A DNA stretch of 64,000 nucleotides from Marinibaculum pumilum. GTDB lineage: Bacteria; Pseudomonadota; Alphaproteobacteria; Ferrovibrionales; Ferrovibrionaceae. Shown here in pieces: positions 32,526 to 40,516 of the stretch. Position 1 is the stretch's first letter, and the number at the start of each line of letters is the position of its first letter. Where the stretch lies: the NCBI RefSeq assembly GCF_042646425.1, contig NZ_JBHRTR010000025.1, positions 62,001 through 126,000 of the forward strand, read 5' to 3'. Below the pieces are notes generated by a model that worked only from the letters and a program-made list of their open reading frames with translations, made no database searches and was not told the origin of the DNA. The translations under genes were made by a program, and so were the position numbers.

Positions 32526-33656
32526 ATGCGCATGCGCAACTTCACCGCGCCGAACATGTCGGAGGCGATCCGCAAGGTCCGCGACGAATTCGGCGAGGAT
32601 GCGATCATCATTTCCAGCCTGCAGCGCGGCACCGGCGGCGGCGTGCAGGTCACCGCGGCCTTCGAGCGCGACCCGCTGGCCGCCGACCCGCAGACCCCGC
32701 CCCCCCGCACCCTGCCGGTGCGCCCCGGACCGGCGGCCAGCGACGGGCGCCCGGCCTCCCCCGACGAGATGCCGGATCCGCTTGCCTTCGACCAGGTGCT
32801 CAATGCGGCTCTGGACCAGGCACCTGCGGTGGCCGGCACCGCCGGCCTCAGTCAGGACCAGCTGGTCGCGGCTGCCGAAGAGATGGCCCGCATCCTGGCA
32901 TGGCATGGCGTGCCGGTCCGCCTGAATGAACGGCTGACCCTGTCGGCGGCCGGCCACGGCCTGGGCGACCCCCAGGGCGCGCTGGCCCGGGCGCTGGACG
33001 AATGCTTCCGCTTCGTGCCGCTGCCGCCGGCACCCAAACGGCCGGTCGTGCTTGTCGGCATGCAGGGCGCGGGCAAGACCCTGGCCTGTGCCAAGCTGGC
33101 GGCGCGGGCGGTCCTCGCCGGCATCAAGGTCACGGTGATCTCCGCCGATACGGTCCGCTCCGGCGCGGTGGCGCAGCTGTCGACCTTCGTCGACCTGCTG
33201 CGTCAGCCCATGGTGACAGTGGAATCGCCGCATGAGCTGGCCCGCGCGGTCGATACCGCGCGCGACAGCGGGCCGGTCTTCATCGACACGCCGGGCATCA
33301 ACCCGTTCGATGCGGCGGAAGTCGCGTCGATGAGCGAACTGGTGGCCGCCGCCCATGGCGACGCGGTGCTGGTGATGTCCGCCGGCGGCGATCCGGCGGA
33401 AGCCGGAGAGATCGCGTCGGTCTTTGCCGAGGCCGGCGCACGGCAGCTGATCGGCACCCGGCTGGACGGCTCCCGCCGCTATGGCGGGCTGCTGGCCGCC
33501 GCCGAGGATGGCCGGCTGCGGCTGGCCAACCTGTCCGTCCATCCCTATGTCGCCGATGGCCTGGAACCGGCCACGGCGCGCGCCCTGGCGCGACTCTTGC
33601 TGCGCGATCCCGAGGACCGGGAGATCCAGGCCGCATTCGAGAAGGCAATTGCATGA
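32526..33656 (+). CDS. flhF: FlhF-like flagellar SRP-type GTPase with divergent G motifs
   Basis: 376 residues. The N-terminal pattern MRMRNFTAPNMSEAIRKVRD and FGEDAIIISS is typical of FlhF, followed by a proline-rich linker (about 50-85) and an NG-type domain. The P-loop is VGMQGAGKT (178-185), G2 region VISADTVRSGAVAQL, G3 is IDTPG (normally DTAG or DTPG) and G4 is TRLD at 311-314 where TKLD is usual. FlhF places flagella at the cell pole. It lies between flhA and flhG and overlaps flhG by 4 bases. GTP affinity may be altered by the G4 change; otherwise the assignment is clear. Confidence 0.88.
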   Translation: MRMRNFTAPNMSEAIRKVRDEFGEDAIIISSLQRGTGGGVQVTAAFERDPLAADPQTPPPRTLPVRPGPAASDGRPASPDEMPDPLAFDQVLNAALDQAPAVAGTAGLSQDQLVAAAEEMARILAWHGVPVRLNERLTLSAAGHGLGDPQGALARALDECFRFVPLPPAPKRPVVLVGMQGAGKTLACAKLAARAVLAGIKVTVISADTVRSGAVAQLSTFVDLLRQPMVTVESPHELARAVDTARDSGPVFIDTPGINPFDAAEVASMSELVAAAHGDAVLVMSAGGDPAEAGEIASVFAEAGARQLIGTRLDGSRRYGGLLAAAEDGRLRLANLSVHPYVADGLEPATARALARLLLRDPEDREIQAAFEKAIA

Positions 33657-34699
33657 ACGAGTCCCGAGCTGGCACCGGCCGGCCGCAGCGTGCCACCGAC
33701 GGCCAGGCAAAGCCCGCAGCCAGGAAGCCGACTGCCCCCAAACAGGACACCCCGAGGCCGGGCAGCCCGGCACAGGGCGGAGAAGGCGGTCAGGTGCCGC
33801 AGAAGCGGACCGCGGCACCATCCGCGACTGGCGCGGCAACCGGACCAGCAACCGGGGCCGCGGCAAAGGACCCGCGTGGCGTCCGGCCGGCGCGCCACGC
33901 TGCCAGCCTGGCACGGCTGACCAACGTGATCTCGGTCGCCTCCGGCAAGGGTGGTGTCGGCAAGACCTGGCTGTCCGTCACCCTGGCACTGACCTTTGCC
34001 AAGAAGGGCGAGAAGGTGCTGCTGTTCGACGGCGATATCGGCCTGGCGAATGTCGACATCCAGCTGGGCCTGATGCCGCGCCGCGACCTCGGCGAGGTGC
34101 TACAGGGGCGGCGCCGCCTGAACGAGGCGATCACCCCCTACGAGGAGGGCGGCTTCGACGTGGTCGCCGGCAAGTCCGGTTCCGGCTCCCTGGCGGGCCT
34201 GCCGCGCAACCGGCTGGAATCGCTGCGGGACGAGATCGCGGAACTGTCCACCCACTACGACCGGGTGATTCTGGACCTGGGGGCCGGCCTGGACATGCCG
34301 GTGCGCCTGCTGTCGGCGATGGCAGGACTGAACCTTGTGGTGACCACCGACGAGCCGACCTCCATGACCGACGCCTATGCCTACATCAAGCTGGCCACGG
34401 CGAAGGATCCGAAGATCGACATCCGGCTGGTGATCAACCAGGCAAAGAACCAGCAGGAGGGGCGGCGCACCTACGACAAGCTGAACCGGGCCTGCGCCTC
34501 GTTCCTGAAGATCTCGCCGCGGCTGGCCGGCATCGTGCACGACGACCCGCATGTGGCGGAATCGATCCGCCACCAGCAGCCGATCCTGGCGCGGCATCCC
34601 AACAGCGTCGCCACCCTGGACATCGAGGTGCTGCGCAGCGCGCTGGTGCGCACCCCGGCGGGCAGCCCGCCCCTGCCGCTGCCCGACAGCGGCGGCTGA
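33653..34699 (+). CDS. flhG: FlhG/MinD-like ATPase, flagellar number regulator
   Basis: 348 residues. A disordered N-tail of about 90 residues (rich in Pro, Gly, Ala, Lys) precedes a MinD-type ATPase: deviant Walker A SGKGGVGKT at 97-105, LLFDGDIGLANVDIQLG (switch I), VILDLGAGLDM (Walker B) and VTTDEPTSMTDAYAYIKL. FlhG opposes FlhF to limit flagellar number. Overlap ATGA with flhF shows coupling. The usual FlhG DQAxxLR activator motif at the very N-terminus is not visible, so GTPase activation of FlhF may occur differently here. Confidence 0.88.
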   Translation: MNESRAGTGRPQRATDGQAKPAARKPTAPKQDTPRPGSPAQGGEGGQVPQKRTAAPSATGAATGPATGAAAKDPRGVRPARHAASLARLTNVISVASGKGGVGKTWLSVTLALTFAKKGEKVLLFDGDIGLANVDIQLGLMPRRDLGEVLQGRRRLNEAITPYEEGGFDVVAGKSGSGSLAGLPRNRLESLRDEIAELSTHYDRVILDLGAGLDMPVRLLSAMAGLNLVVTTDEPTSMTDAYAYIKLATAKDPKIDIRLVINQAKNQQEGRRTYDKLNRACASFLKISPRLAGIVHDDPHVAESIRHQQPILARHPNSVATLDIEVLRSALVRTPAGSPPLPLPDSGG

Positions 34700-34755
34700 C
34701 AGGCGCCGGATGACGGGCGGCAGATGACGGGCGGCAGGCAGGAGCACGGCCGGTC

Positions 34756-36672
34756 ATGAGCGGGATCGACGGCGGCGCCCTGCCCCCTGCCCCGCCACCC
34801 GGAAGCGGTCGCAGCCAGGGAAGCGGCAGCCAGGGCGCAGGCGGACGCGGCGGGACCGGGCCCGGCCAGGGACAGCCCGGCCAGGGACAGCCCGGCCAGG
34901 GCCAACCGGGCGGCGGCGCCGGGGCCGGGGCCGGCCAGCCGGTCACCAGCCAGCCCCCGGCCAGTGCGCCGTCCGGCAGCCAGGCGGCCGCCCAGCAGGG
35001 CGCCGCCCAGCAGGCACAGACCCAGTCGCAGAACCAGGGCGCCCAGGCCGCCGCCAGTCAGAAGGCGGCCCAGAGCAGCCGCAGCGGCCGCACCGATTCC
35101 TCTGCCCGTCCAGAATCCGCCCAGGCCGCCCGCGCCGGCCAGGCTGCCGCCGGCGGCAAANNNNNNNNNNNNNNNNNNNNNNNNNNNNNNNNNNNNNNNN
35201 NNNNNNNNNNNNNNNNNNNNNNNNNNNNNNNNNNNNNNNNNNNNNNNNNNNNNNNNNNNNNNNNNNNNNNNNNNNNNNNNNNNNNNNNNNNNNNNNNNNC
35301 CCAGGATGGCACCGGCCAGCCGATCGTCCGGACCGGTTCCGGCATCTACCTGCTGGCCGACGGGCCCAAGGTCGGCCAGGGCGGTCCGGCACTGGGCCAG
35401 GAGGTTCTGCTGCGCCTGGTGCCGACGCCGGCAGCGGCACGCGGCGGCGTCACCTTCGCGCTGCTGCCCGGTGGCGCGGCGCAGGGTTCCGGCGCGGCGA
35501 TGGCCCTGGTTCGGCCGGAGGCGCTGACGCCGGAGGCCATGGCCCGGTTCGGCCTGGCCGCCACCGGCAGCAGCGGCACGCCCGCGATCGCCGCCGGCCA
35601 CCGGCTGGATGCCACCTTCCTTGCGCCCGCCGCGGGCGGCACCGGGTCCTGGCCTGCCGGCCAGGGCTTCGCCGCTATGGTCCGGGTTGTCGGCCAGAAC
35701 CCTGCGGCGCAGGGAGGCCCCCCCGGAGGGGGAGGTCCCGGGGGCCCGGTTCCCGGAAGTGCCGGCACACTGCCTGCCGGGACGATGCCGGCCGCTGCCC
35801 TGCCCGGCTCGGCCGCAGCGGCCGCCCCCCCGGCACCGGTCGACACTTCCGCCGCCCTGGTGCTGAACGGCCGTGTCCTGGGCCCCGGGCCGTCCGGCGG
35901 CACCCTGGTACAGACCTCTGCCGGCACCTTCCTGCTGCAGACCGGGCAGCCCTGGTCCGGCGGCCTGTCGGTGACGATGAGCCTGACCCCGGCGGATGCC
36001 CTGCCGGCCATGCCGATGGCGGCGGCGCAGGCCCTGGGCCGTGGCTGGCCGGCGCTGGACGCCGCGATGGCACAGCTGGCAGCGCAGCAGCCGGGGCTGG
36101 CGACTGCGCTGCGCAGCGGCCCGATCCCCGGACCGAATTCCGGCTTCACCGCCGCCTTCATCGCCTTCCTCAGCGCGCTGCGCGGCGGCGGCCTGCAGGG
36201 CTGGCTGGGGCCGGAGGCCGGCCGCAGCCTCGAGCGCGGCCCGCATGGCGCACAGCTGGCCGACGACCTCGCCTTCTTCAGCATGCTGCTGGACGACCGG
36301 CTGGACGGCGACTGGCGGATGCTCGCTTTGCCCTATGCCGACGGCGAGAAGCTGCGCCAGCTCACCGTCTACATGCGCGACCGCCGGAAGAAGCAGGAGG
36401 AGGGCGATCCCGGCTCCCGCTTCGTCGTTGCCCTCGACCTTTCCACCACCGGGACGATGCAGATCGACGGCCTGGTGCGGCAGAAGCGGCTGGACCTGGC
36501 ACTGCGCACCGACCGGCTGGTGCCGAAGGCCTGGCAGGGCGATATTCAGGGCATCTTCGATGAGGCCCTGGCGATCACCGGCATGACCGGGCGGCTGGTG
36601 TTCCAGCATGGGCGAGAGGCCCTGCTGGACCTGCCGCAGCCCGGCGCGGCGCAGCGGACGATCTCTGCCTGA
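34756..36672 (+). CDS. Second FliK-like protein, interrupted by an assembly gap
   Basis: The frame is open across 139 N (35161-35299) and would give 638 residues, but the true length is unknown. The N-half is Gly/Gln/Ala/Pro-rich with three tandem GQPGQ-type units. The C-terminal 170 residues look folded: GLQGWLGPEAGRSLERGPHG, LADDLAFFSMLLDDRLDGDW, RFVVALDLSTTGTMQIDGLV, KRLDLALRTDRLVPKAWQGD. This layout, a disordered ruler followed by a beta-alpha domain with an LDLSxxGxMQIDGLV strand, resembles the FliK C-terminal domain. It follows flhG by 56 bases with GGAG upstream. The function is inferred from shape and position only. Confidence 0.6.
   Translation: MSGIDGGALPPAPPPGSGRSQGSGSQGAGGRGGTGPGQGQPGQGQPGQGQPGGGAGAGAGQPVTSQPPASAPSGSQAAAQQGAAQQAQTQSQNQGAQAAASQKAAQSSRSGRTDSSARPESAQAARAGQAAAGGKXXXXXXXXXXXXXXXXXXXXXXXXXXXXXXXXXXXXXXXXXXXXXXXQDGTGQPIVRTGSGIYLLADGPKVGQGGPALGQEVLLRLVPTPAAARGGVTFALLPGGAAQGSGAAMALVRPEALTPEAMARFGLAATGSSGTPAIAAGHRLDATFLAPAAGGTGSWPAGQGFAAMVRVVGQNPAAQGGPPGGGGPGGPVPGSAGTLPAGTMPAAALPGSAAAAAPPAPVDTSAALVLNGRVLGPGPSGGTLVQTSAGTFLLQTGQPWSGGLSVTMSLTPADALPAMPMAAAQALGRGWPALDAAMAQLAAQQPGLATALRSGPIPGPNSGFTAAFIAFLSALRGGGLQGWLGPEAGRSLERGPHGAQLADDLAFFSMLLDDRLDGDWRMLALPYADGEKLRQLTVYMRDRRKKQEEGDPGSRFVVALDLSTTGTMQIDGLVRQKRLDLALRTDRLVPKAWQGDIQGIFDEALAITGMTGRLVFQHGREALLDLPQPGAAQRTISA
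34864..34908 (+). repeat. 15-bp tandem repeat in the FliK-like gene
   Basis: GGCCAGGGACAGCCC is repeated at 34864-34878 and 34879-34893, with a near copy at 34894-34908. Each unit encodes five residues of the Gly-Gln-Pro-Gly-Gln type. The repeat character of this gene probably caused the nearby assembly gap. Confidence 0.85.
35161..35299. other. Assembly gap (139 N)
   Basis: 139 unresolved bases inside the FliK-like gene. The flanks are in the same reading frame as written, but gap length is an estimate, so frame agreement could be chance (one in three). Confidence 0.99.
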
Positions 36673-36701
36673 CCGGCCGGGCAGTTGTCGGCGTCGGCCC
36701 C

Positions 36702-37067
36702 TCAGCCCGCCATCTGCCGCGGGTCGTAGAAGAACCGCTCCTCGGCGATGCGGTCGTCGCGCCAGAGCTGCCAGGAGACTTCCTCGAAGCGCCGCGGCGG
36801 GCCCTCGGCGGGCCGCATCTCGAAGCGCCAGCGCATTGCCACCGTGTCGCCGGCGATCAGTGCCGGGCCCAGGCGGCGGGCGGTCACCTGCGGGAAGGCC
36901 GCCATCACCCTGCGCTCGTGCGCGATCAGGTTGTTGCGGCCCCGCCGCGGCGGATCCGCATTCTCCTGCATCCAGGCATCTTCGGCATAGAAGCCCTCGA
37001 TGGCGGCGATGAAGTCGCCCACCTCCACCAGGCGGGCGAAGGCATCGACGCGTTCGGGATCAGGCAT
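36702..37067 (-). CDS. SnoaL-like/NTF2-fold protein
   Basis: 121 residues from ATG 37067, which has AAGGAAG about 7 bases upstream; a longer frame to 37187 runs into the neighbouring gene and is not needed. The pattern RVDAFARLVEVGDFIAAIEG, FYAEDAWMQENADPPRRGRN, VAMRWRFEMRPAEG and EEVSWQLWRDDRIAEERFFY fits the SnoaL-like NTF2 fold, cone-shaped small proteins acting as isomerases, hydrolases or binding proteins. It overlaps the end of the upstream lyase-family gene by 8 bases and is co-transcribed with it. Substrate unknown. Confidence 0.8.
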   Translation of the reverse strand: MPDPERVDAFARLVEVGDFIAAIEGFYAEDAWMQENADPPRRGRNNLIAHERRVMAAFPQVTARRLGPALIAGDTVAMRWRFEMRPAEGPPRRFEEVSWQLWRDDRIAEERFFYDPRQMAG

Positions 37068-37911
37068 TTCGATCTTCCTTTCGGTAGATGAACCGCACCA
37101 GGCTGCGGAACGGCTCCCGGGCCGGGCCTTCGTAGGCGAAGCTGCCCTCCTCCCGGATCCCGCGCAGGGCGGCGAGAGCACCGCCATAGGCCGCGCCCAT
37201 CAGGCTGCCTCCCAGCGAGATCCGCCGCACGCCGGCTTCCGTCAGGGCCGCCACCGGTGCGGTCGGGCCGCGGCCGCCGGCCATCAGGTTCAGCGGCCCG
37301 TCGATCGCCGCGGCCAGGGCGGCGGCCGTCTCCGCGTCCGCCGGCCCCGGCACGAAGACACAGGCGGCACCGGACGCCAGGTAGCGATTGGCGCGGCGGA
37401 CCGCTTCCGGAAAGGCCTCTTCCGCAGGCATGCCGCGGAAGAACGGGTCGGTCCGGGCATTGACGACGAAGTCGGGCAGGCCCGCTTCCCGCGCCGCGGC
37501 GACCGCGGCGGCAATGCGCGCCTCGGCCAGGCCGGCGTCGATCAGCCGATGGTCGGCGGGGTCGCTGTCCTCGATATTCGCACCGACCAGCCCGGCCGCG
37601 ACGGCGCGACGCACGCTCTCCGCCACCGCTTCCGGGGCGGTGCCATAGCCGGCCTCCAGATCCGCGGTGACAGGACAGGGCATCGCGGCTGCGATGCGGC
37701 CTGCCAACTCCAGCATGCCGTCGCGGCCGAGCAGCTCGCCGTCGCGCCGCCCCTGGGTGAAGGCGATCGCGATCGAGCTTGTGCCGACCGCCGGATAGCC
37801 CGCCTCCAGGCAGATGGCGGCGCTCGCGACATCCCAGGCATTGGGCAGGACGAAGCAGCCCTCCCGATGCAGCGCGGCGAAGCGCGCGGCCTTTTCCCGC
37901 TGATCCGGCAT
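37060..37911 (-). CDS. Isocitrate lyase/phosphoenolpyruvate mutase family protein
   Basis: 283 residues from ATG 37911, preceded by GAGGAAG; an upstream extension in the same frame crosses the operator region and is rejected. The (beta/alpha)8 barrel motifs are FVLPNAWDVASAAICLEAGY, VGTSSIAIAF, CPVTADLEAGYG (metal-binding Asp/Glu), GANIEDSDP and VNARTDPFF. Subfamily members include oxaloacetate decarboxylases, carboxyvinyl-phosphonate mutases and 2-methylisocitrate lyases; the loop motif KKCGH of true isocitrate lyases is absent. It is divergent from a TetR gene with paired operators between, so it is very likely that regulator's target. Confidence 0.85.
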   Translation of the reverse strand: MPDQREKAARFAALHREGCFVLPNAWDVASAAICLEAGYPAVGTSSIAIAFTQGRRDGELLGRDGMLELAGRIAAAMPCPVTADLEAGYGTAPEAVAESVRRAVAAGLVGANIEDSDPADHRLIDAGLAEARIAAAVAAAREAGLPDFVVNARTDPFFRGMPAEEAFPEAVRRANRYLASGAACVFVPGPADAETAAALAAAIDGPLNLMAGGRGPTAPVAALTEAGVRRISLGGSLMGAAYGGALAALRGIREEGSFAYEGPAREPFRSLVRFIYRKEDRNA

Positions 37912-37925
37912 GGCTTCCTCATATA

Positions 37926-37967
37926 ACCGACCGCAAGTCGGTTTTAACTTACCGACCAACAGTCGGT
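37926..37967. promoter_or_regulatory. Tandem TetR operators between the lyase-family gene and tetR
   Basis: ACCGAC-N5-GTCGGT occurs twice, at 37926-37942 and 37951-37967, centres 25 bases apart. The first copy extends to 7-base arms (AACCGAC/GTCGGTT). Both lie in the 98-base divergent promoter region, as expected for a TetR repressor controlling itself and the neighbouring operon. Confidence 0.82.
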
Positions 37968-38009
37968 TCGTCAATTCCGAGGCCGACGGCTTCCTGCTAC
38001 AAGGGGGGG

Positions 38010-38597
38010 ATGGCGAAACAGGCGGAACGGCGGGCTGCGACCCGTGCGGCAATCCTCGCGACGGCCCGGCGGCTGATGGGACGGCAGGGCTTTGCCGCGA
38101 CGAGCATGGACGAGGTGGCGGCGCAGGTGGGCCTGGCGAAGGGCGCCGTCTATCATCACTTCCCCAGCAAGGCGGCCCTGTTCGAGGCGGTATTCGAGGC
38201 GGTCTCCGCCGACCTGGCGCGGGAGGTGGCGGCGGCCGCCCGCGGCGCGCCGGATGTCCTGGCGGCGATGGCGGCCGCGATCCGTTTCTATTTCACCGCC
38301 TGTGCGGACGGAGAGCGGGCGCGGGTGATCCTTCAGGACGGGCCAGCGGTCCTGGGCTGGGGGCGCTGGCGGGAGATCGACGAGGCCTATTTCGGCGGCG
38401 GCATTCCCCGCGGCCTTGCCGCCGCCATGGAGCAGGGCCTGGTGGCCCGGCAGCCGGTGGAACCGCTGGCCCGGCTGCTTCTGGGGGCGGTCACCGAAGG
38501 GGCGATGGCCTGCGCCGGCCGCAGCGACCTGCCCCAGGCCGCCGCGGCCTATGCGGAAGCCGCGGCAGGCCTGCTGGAATCCCTGCGGCGGCGCTGA
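38010..38597 (+). CDS. TetR/AcrR family regulator
   Basis: 195 residues from ATG 38010 (AAGG just upstream). The helix-turn-helix is ILATARRLMGRQGFAATSMD, EVAAQVGLAKGAVYHHFPSK at about 17-55. The C-terminal ligand domain (AIRFYFTACADGERARVIL, DLPQAAAAYAEAAAGLLESL) is of the YfiR/TetR_C type. It is divergent from the lyase-family/SnoaL operon and both share the paired operators between them. The ligand cannot be read from sequence. Confidence 0.9.
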   Translation: MAKQAERRAATRAAILATARRLMGRQGFAATSMDEVAAQVGLAKGAVYHHFPSKAALFEAVFEAVSADLAREVAAAARGAPDVLAAMAAAIRFYFTACADGERARVILQDGPAVLGWGRWREIDEAYFGGGIPRGLAAAMEQGLVARQPVEPLARLLLGAVTEGAMACAGRSDLPQAAAAYAEAAAGLLESLRRR

Positions 38598-38645
38598 CCC
38601 CGGCGCCCCCCCGGAGGTGACCCTCTCGGGGTCACGCCCCTATGG

Positions 38646-39110
38646 TCAGGACTTCGGGGCCGCCCGCCCGGCTGCCGGCATGTCGACCCCGCGCAGGGTG
38701 GCGGTGGCAATGGCGCAGGTCCGTTCCGCCCCCGGATCGCCGCACAGGATATCGACGCGGGCGGTGCCGATCGTGCCGCCGACATGGACCGCTTCCGCCT
38801 GCGCCAGCAGCCGTGCACCCTGTGCCGGCGCCAGGAAGTTCACATGCAGGTCGACGGTGACCGCGAATCGGCCCGGCGGCATCGCCGTGGTCACCGCCGC
38901 GCCCGCGGCATGGTCGGCCAGGGCGGAGATCACCCCGCCATGGAAATGGCCCTGCACCTGCAGCAGGTCGTCGCGCCGCGGCAGCGCCATCGTCACCGCG
39001 CCTGGCGCCACCGCGACGACTTCCGTGCCGATGCCGTTGGTGAAGCCGGGCAGGCCGGTGACGGTCTCCACCATGCGCCGCAGGCGGTCGCTCTCCGCCG
39101 CATCCATCAT
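38646..39110 (-). CDS. PaaI-type hotdog thioesterase
   Basis: 154 residues from ATG 39110, which has GGGAG 7 bases ahead. The hotdog-fold motif GHFHGGVISALADHAAGAAV (HGG with the catalytic acidic residue Asp in ADHA) is clear, followed by AVTVDLHVNFLAPAQG and ILCGDPGAERTCAIATATL. It hydrolyses acyl- or aryl-CoA thioesters, as PaaI does for phenylacetyl-CoA intermediates. It is divergent from a LysR gene whose operator lies between them. The substrate is unknown. Confidence 0.87.
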   Translation of the reverse strand: MMDAAESDRLRRMVETVTGLPGFTNGIGTEVVAVAPGAVTMALPRRDDLLQVQGHFHGGVISALADHAAGAAVTTAMPPGRFAVTVDLHVNFLAPAQGARLLAQAEAVHVGGTIGTARVDILCGDPGAERTCAIATATLRGVDMPAAGRAAPKS

Positions 39111-39191
39111 CGCCGTTCTCCCGCCGGTTGATCCACGGGGGTCATCCTGGCATGCGGCCGGACACAGGTGACTTCGATTGCTCCGATGAAT

Positions 39192-39214
39192 ATCCATAGA
39201 TATCGTCTATGGAT
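39192..39214. promoter_or_regulatory. LysR operator overlapping the lysR start
   Basis: ATCCATAGA (39192-39200) and TCTATGGAT (39206-39214) are perfect 9-base arms around TATCG. The second arm contains the likely lysR ATG at 39213. It lies 82 bases from the thioesterase start, so bound LysR would block its own expression and could act on the thioesterase. Confidence 0.78.
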
Positions 39215-40130
39215 GGACCTGAAGCAGATCCGCTATTTCTGCGCAATTGCCGATGCCGGAAGCTTCAGTGCCGGTGCGCGGCGGGCATACGTCACCCAGC
39301 CCACCCTCTCCGCCGCCATCGCAGGCCTGGAGGCGGAGCTGGGGGTGCGGCTGTTCGACAGGCGGGCCCGCGGCACCGCCCTGACGACGGAAGGACAGCG
39401 GGTGCTGGCACATGCCCGCGCGGTGCTGCGCGAAACCGAGCGGCTGCGCGCCGCCGCCCTGCCGGCGGCGCAGGCAGCGCCGCGGACCCTGGGCCTGCTA
39501 CCCAGCCTGCCGGCGGACCTGGTCGCCGCGACCCTGTCGGCGCTGCGTGCCGCCGCACCGGACCAGGCCTGGCGGACCGAGGATGCCGGCGGCGACCATC
39601 TGCGGCAGCGCCTGGCGGCGGGGCGCTACGACGCGATCCTCACCCGGCTGGAGCCACCCGCCCCGGGGCATGGCCAGAAACGGCTGGCCGGCGACCGTCT
39701 GGCGCTCGCTTTCGCCGCCGCGGACCGGCCGGCGGGACCGGTGACCCCCGCCGTCCTGCATGGCCGCCCGCTGATCGTTCGCACCCATTGCGAATTCCTG
39801 CAGGCCGCCTCGCGGCTGCTGGACGATTGGCAGGTGCGGCCGCAGGTGGTGGCCCGCACCGGCGACGACGGCCGCGCACTGGCCCTGGTGGCGGGCGGCG
39901 TGGGCGCCTGCCTGATGCCGGACAGCCTGCACCGGGACGGCGTGGTGCATGTCCGTCCCGAAGGAGTCGACCTGGTGCGGCAGCTGGGCCTGGAATGGAT
40001 CGGCACCGCGCCGCCGGGGATCGCGGCGCTGGCCGCAGACGGGCTGCAGCAGGTCCTGTCGCCGCCAGCCGGGAGCGCTACTCCCCGTCCCGCTCGACGC
40101 GGCGCCGCCGCTGGTAGCGTTCGAGGCTGA
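39213..40130 (+). CDS. LysR family regulator
   Basis: 305 residues from ATG 39213 (MDLKQIRYFCAIADAGSFSA, the normal LysR opening); ATG 39186 would add nine residues. Helix-turn-helix SAGARRAYVTQPTLSAAIAGL and LEAELGVRLFDRRARGTAL are followed by a shorter than usual effector domain. No ribosome binding site precedes 39213 and the operator covers it, so the message may be leaderless. The last 53 bases overlap the end of the converging fliJ gene, where its C-terminus is Arg/Ala/Gly-rich and may be a recent extension. Confidence 0.82.
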   Translation: MDLKQIRYFCAIADAGSFSAGARRAYVTQPTLSAAIAGLEAELGVRLFDRRARGTALTTEGQRVLAHARAVLRETERLRAAALPAAQAAPRTLGLLPSLPADLVAATLSALRAAAPDQAWRTEDAGGDHLRQRLAAGRYDAILTRLEPPAPGHGQKRLAGDRLALAFAAADRPAGPVTPAVLHGRPLIVRTHCEFLQAASRLLDDWQVRPQVVARTGDDGRALALVAGGVGACLMPDSLHRDGVVHVRPEGVDLVRQLGLEWIGTAPPGIAALAADGLQQVLSPPAGSATPRPARRGAAAGSVRG

Positions 40131-40512
40131 TCTCGTCGAGGGCGGCACGTTCCGCGGCCTCCGCCCTGCGGCGCGCCGCCAGCCGCTCGGCCTCCTCCAC
40201 CATCTCCAGGCGCTTCACCTCCTCGAAGGCCTGGCGCACCACCTCCAGCGCCTTGTCCACCTCCGGCTGCAAGGCGTCGGCCTCGCGGTTCAAGCGGTCG
40301 CGCTCCACCAGGGCGGCGCGCATATAGTCGATATAGGCGAAGGCCATCGGCCCGGCCTCCTGTGCCATCGCCCCTTCGGTCTCCAGCCGCGCCTCCAGGA
40401 TCGCGGCATCCATGCGCAGCTTGTCCTGGCGCGCCTGCACCTCCGCCAGGACGCGACGCCGCTCGTCCAGCTCGTGGCGCGCCAGGCGGATCAGGGTCGG
40501 CAGGCCGCGCAC
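40078..40512 (-). CDS. fliJ: Flagellar export protein FliJ
   Basis: 144 residues, predicted to be one long antiparallel coiled coil: LIRLARHELDERRRVLAEVQ, MRAALVERDRLNREADALQP, EVVRQAFEEVKRLEMVEEAE. Small, highly charged and directly after fliI, it is FliJ, the central stalk that engages FliI and FlhA. The start is GTG at 40512, 4 bases after the fliI stop. Sequence identity alone would not prove the family, but position and coiled-coil form agree. Confidence 0.88.
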   Translation of the reverse strand: MRGLPTLIRLARHELDERRRVLAEVQARQDKLRMDAAILEARLETEGAMAQEAGPMAFAYIDYMRAALVERDRLNREADALQPEVDKALEVVRQAFEEVKRLEMVEEAERLAARRRAEAAERAALDEISLERYQRRRRVERDGE

Positions 40513-40516
40513 CGGG

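Noticed and set aside
30203..32839. 878-codon minus-strand frame across flhA
   Set aside because: Shadow of flhA caused by GC bias; the composition is His/Arg/Gln-rich with no recognisable fold.
34471..36609. 712-codon minus-strand frame across the FliK-like gene
   Set aside because: Runs through the N gap and overlaps flhG; the plus frame fits the operon and has a folded C-domain.
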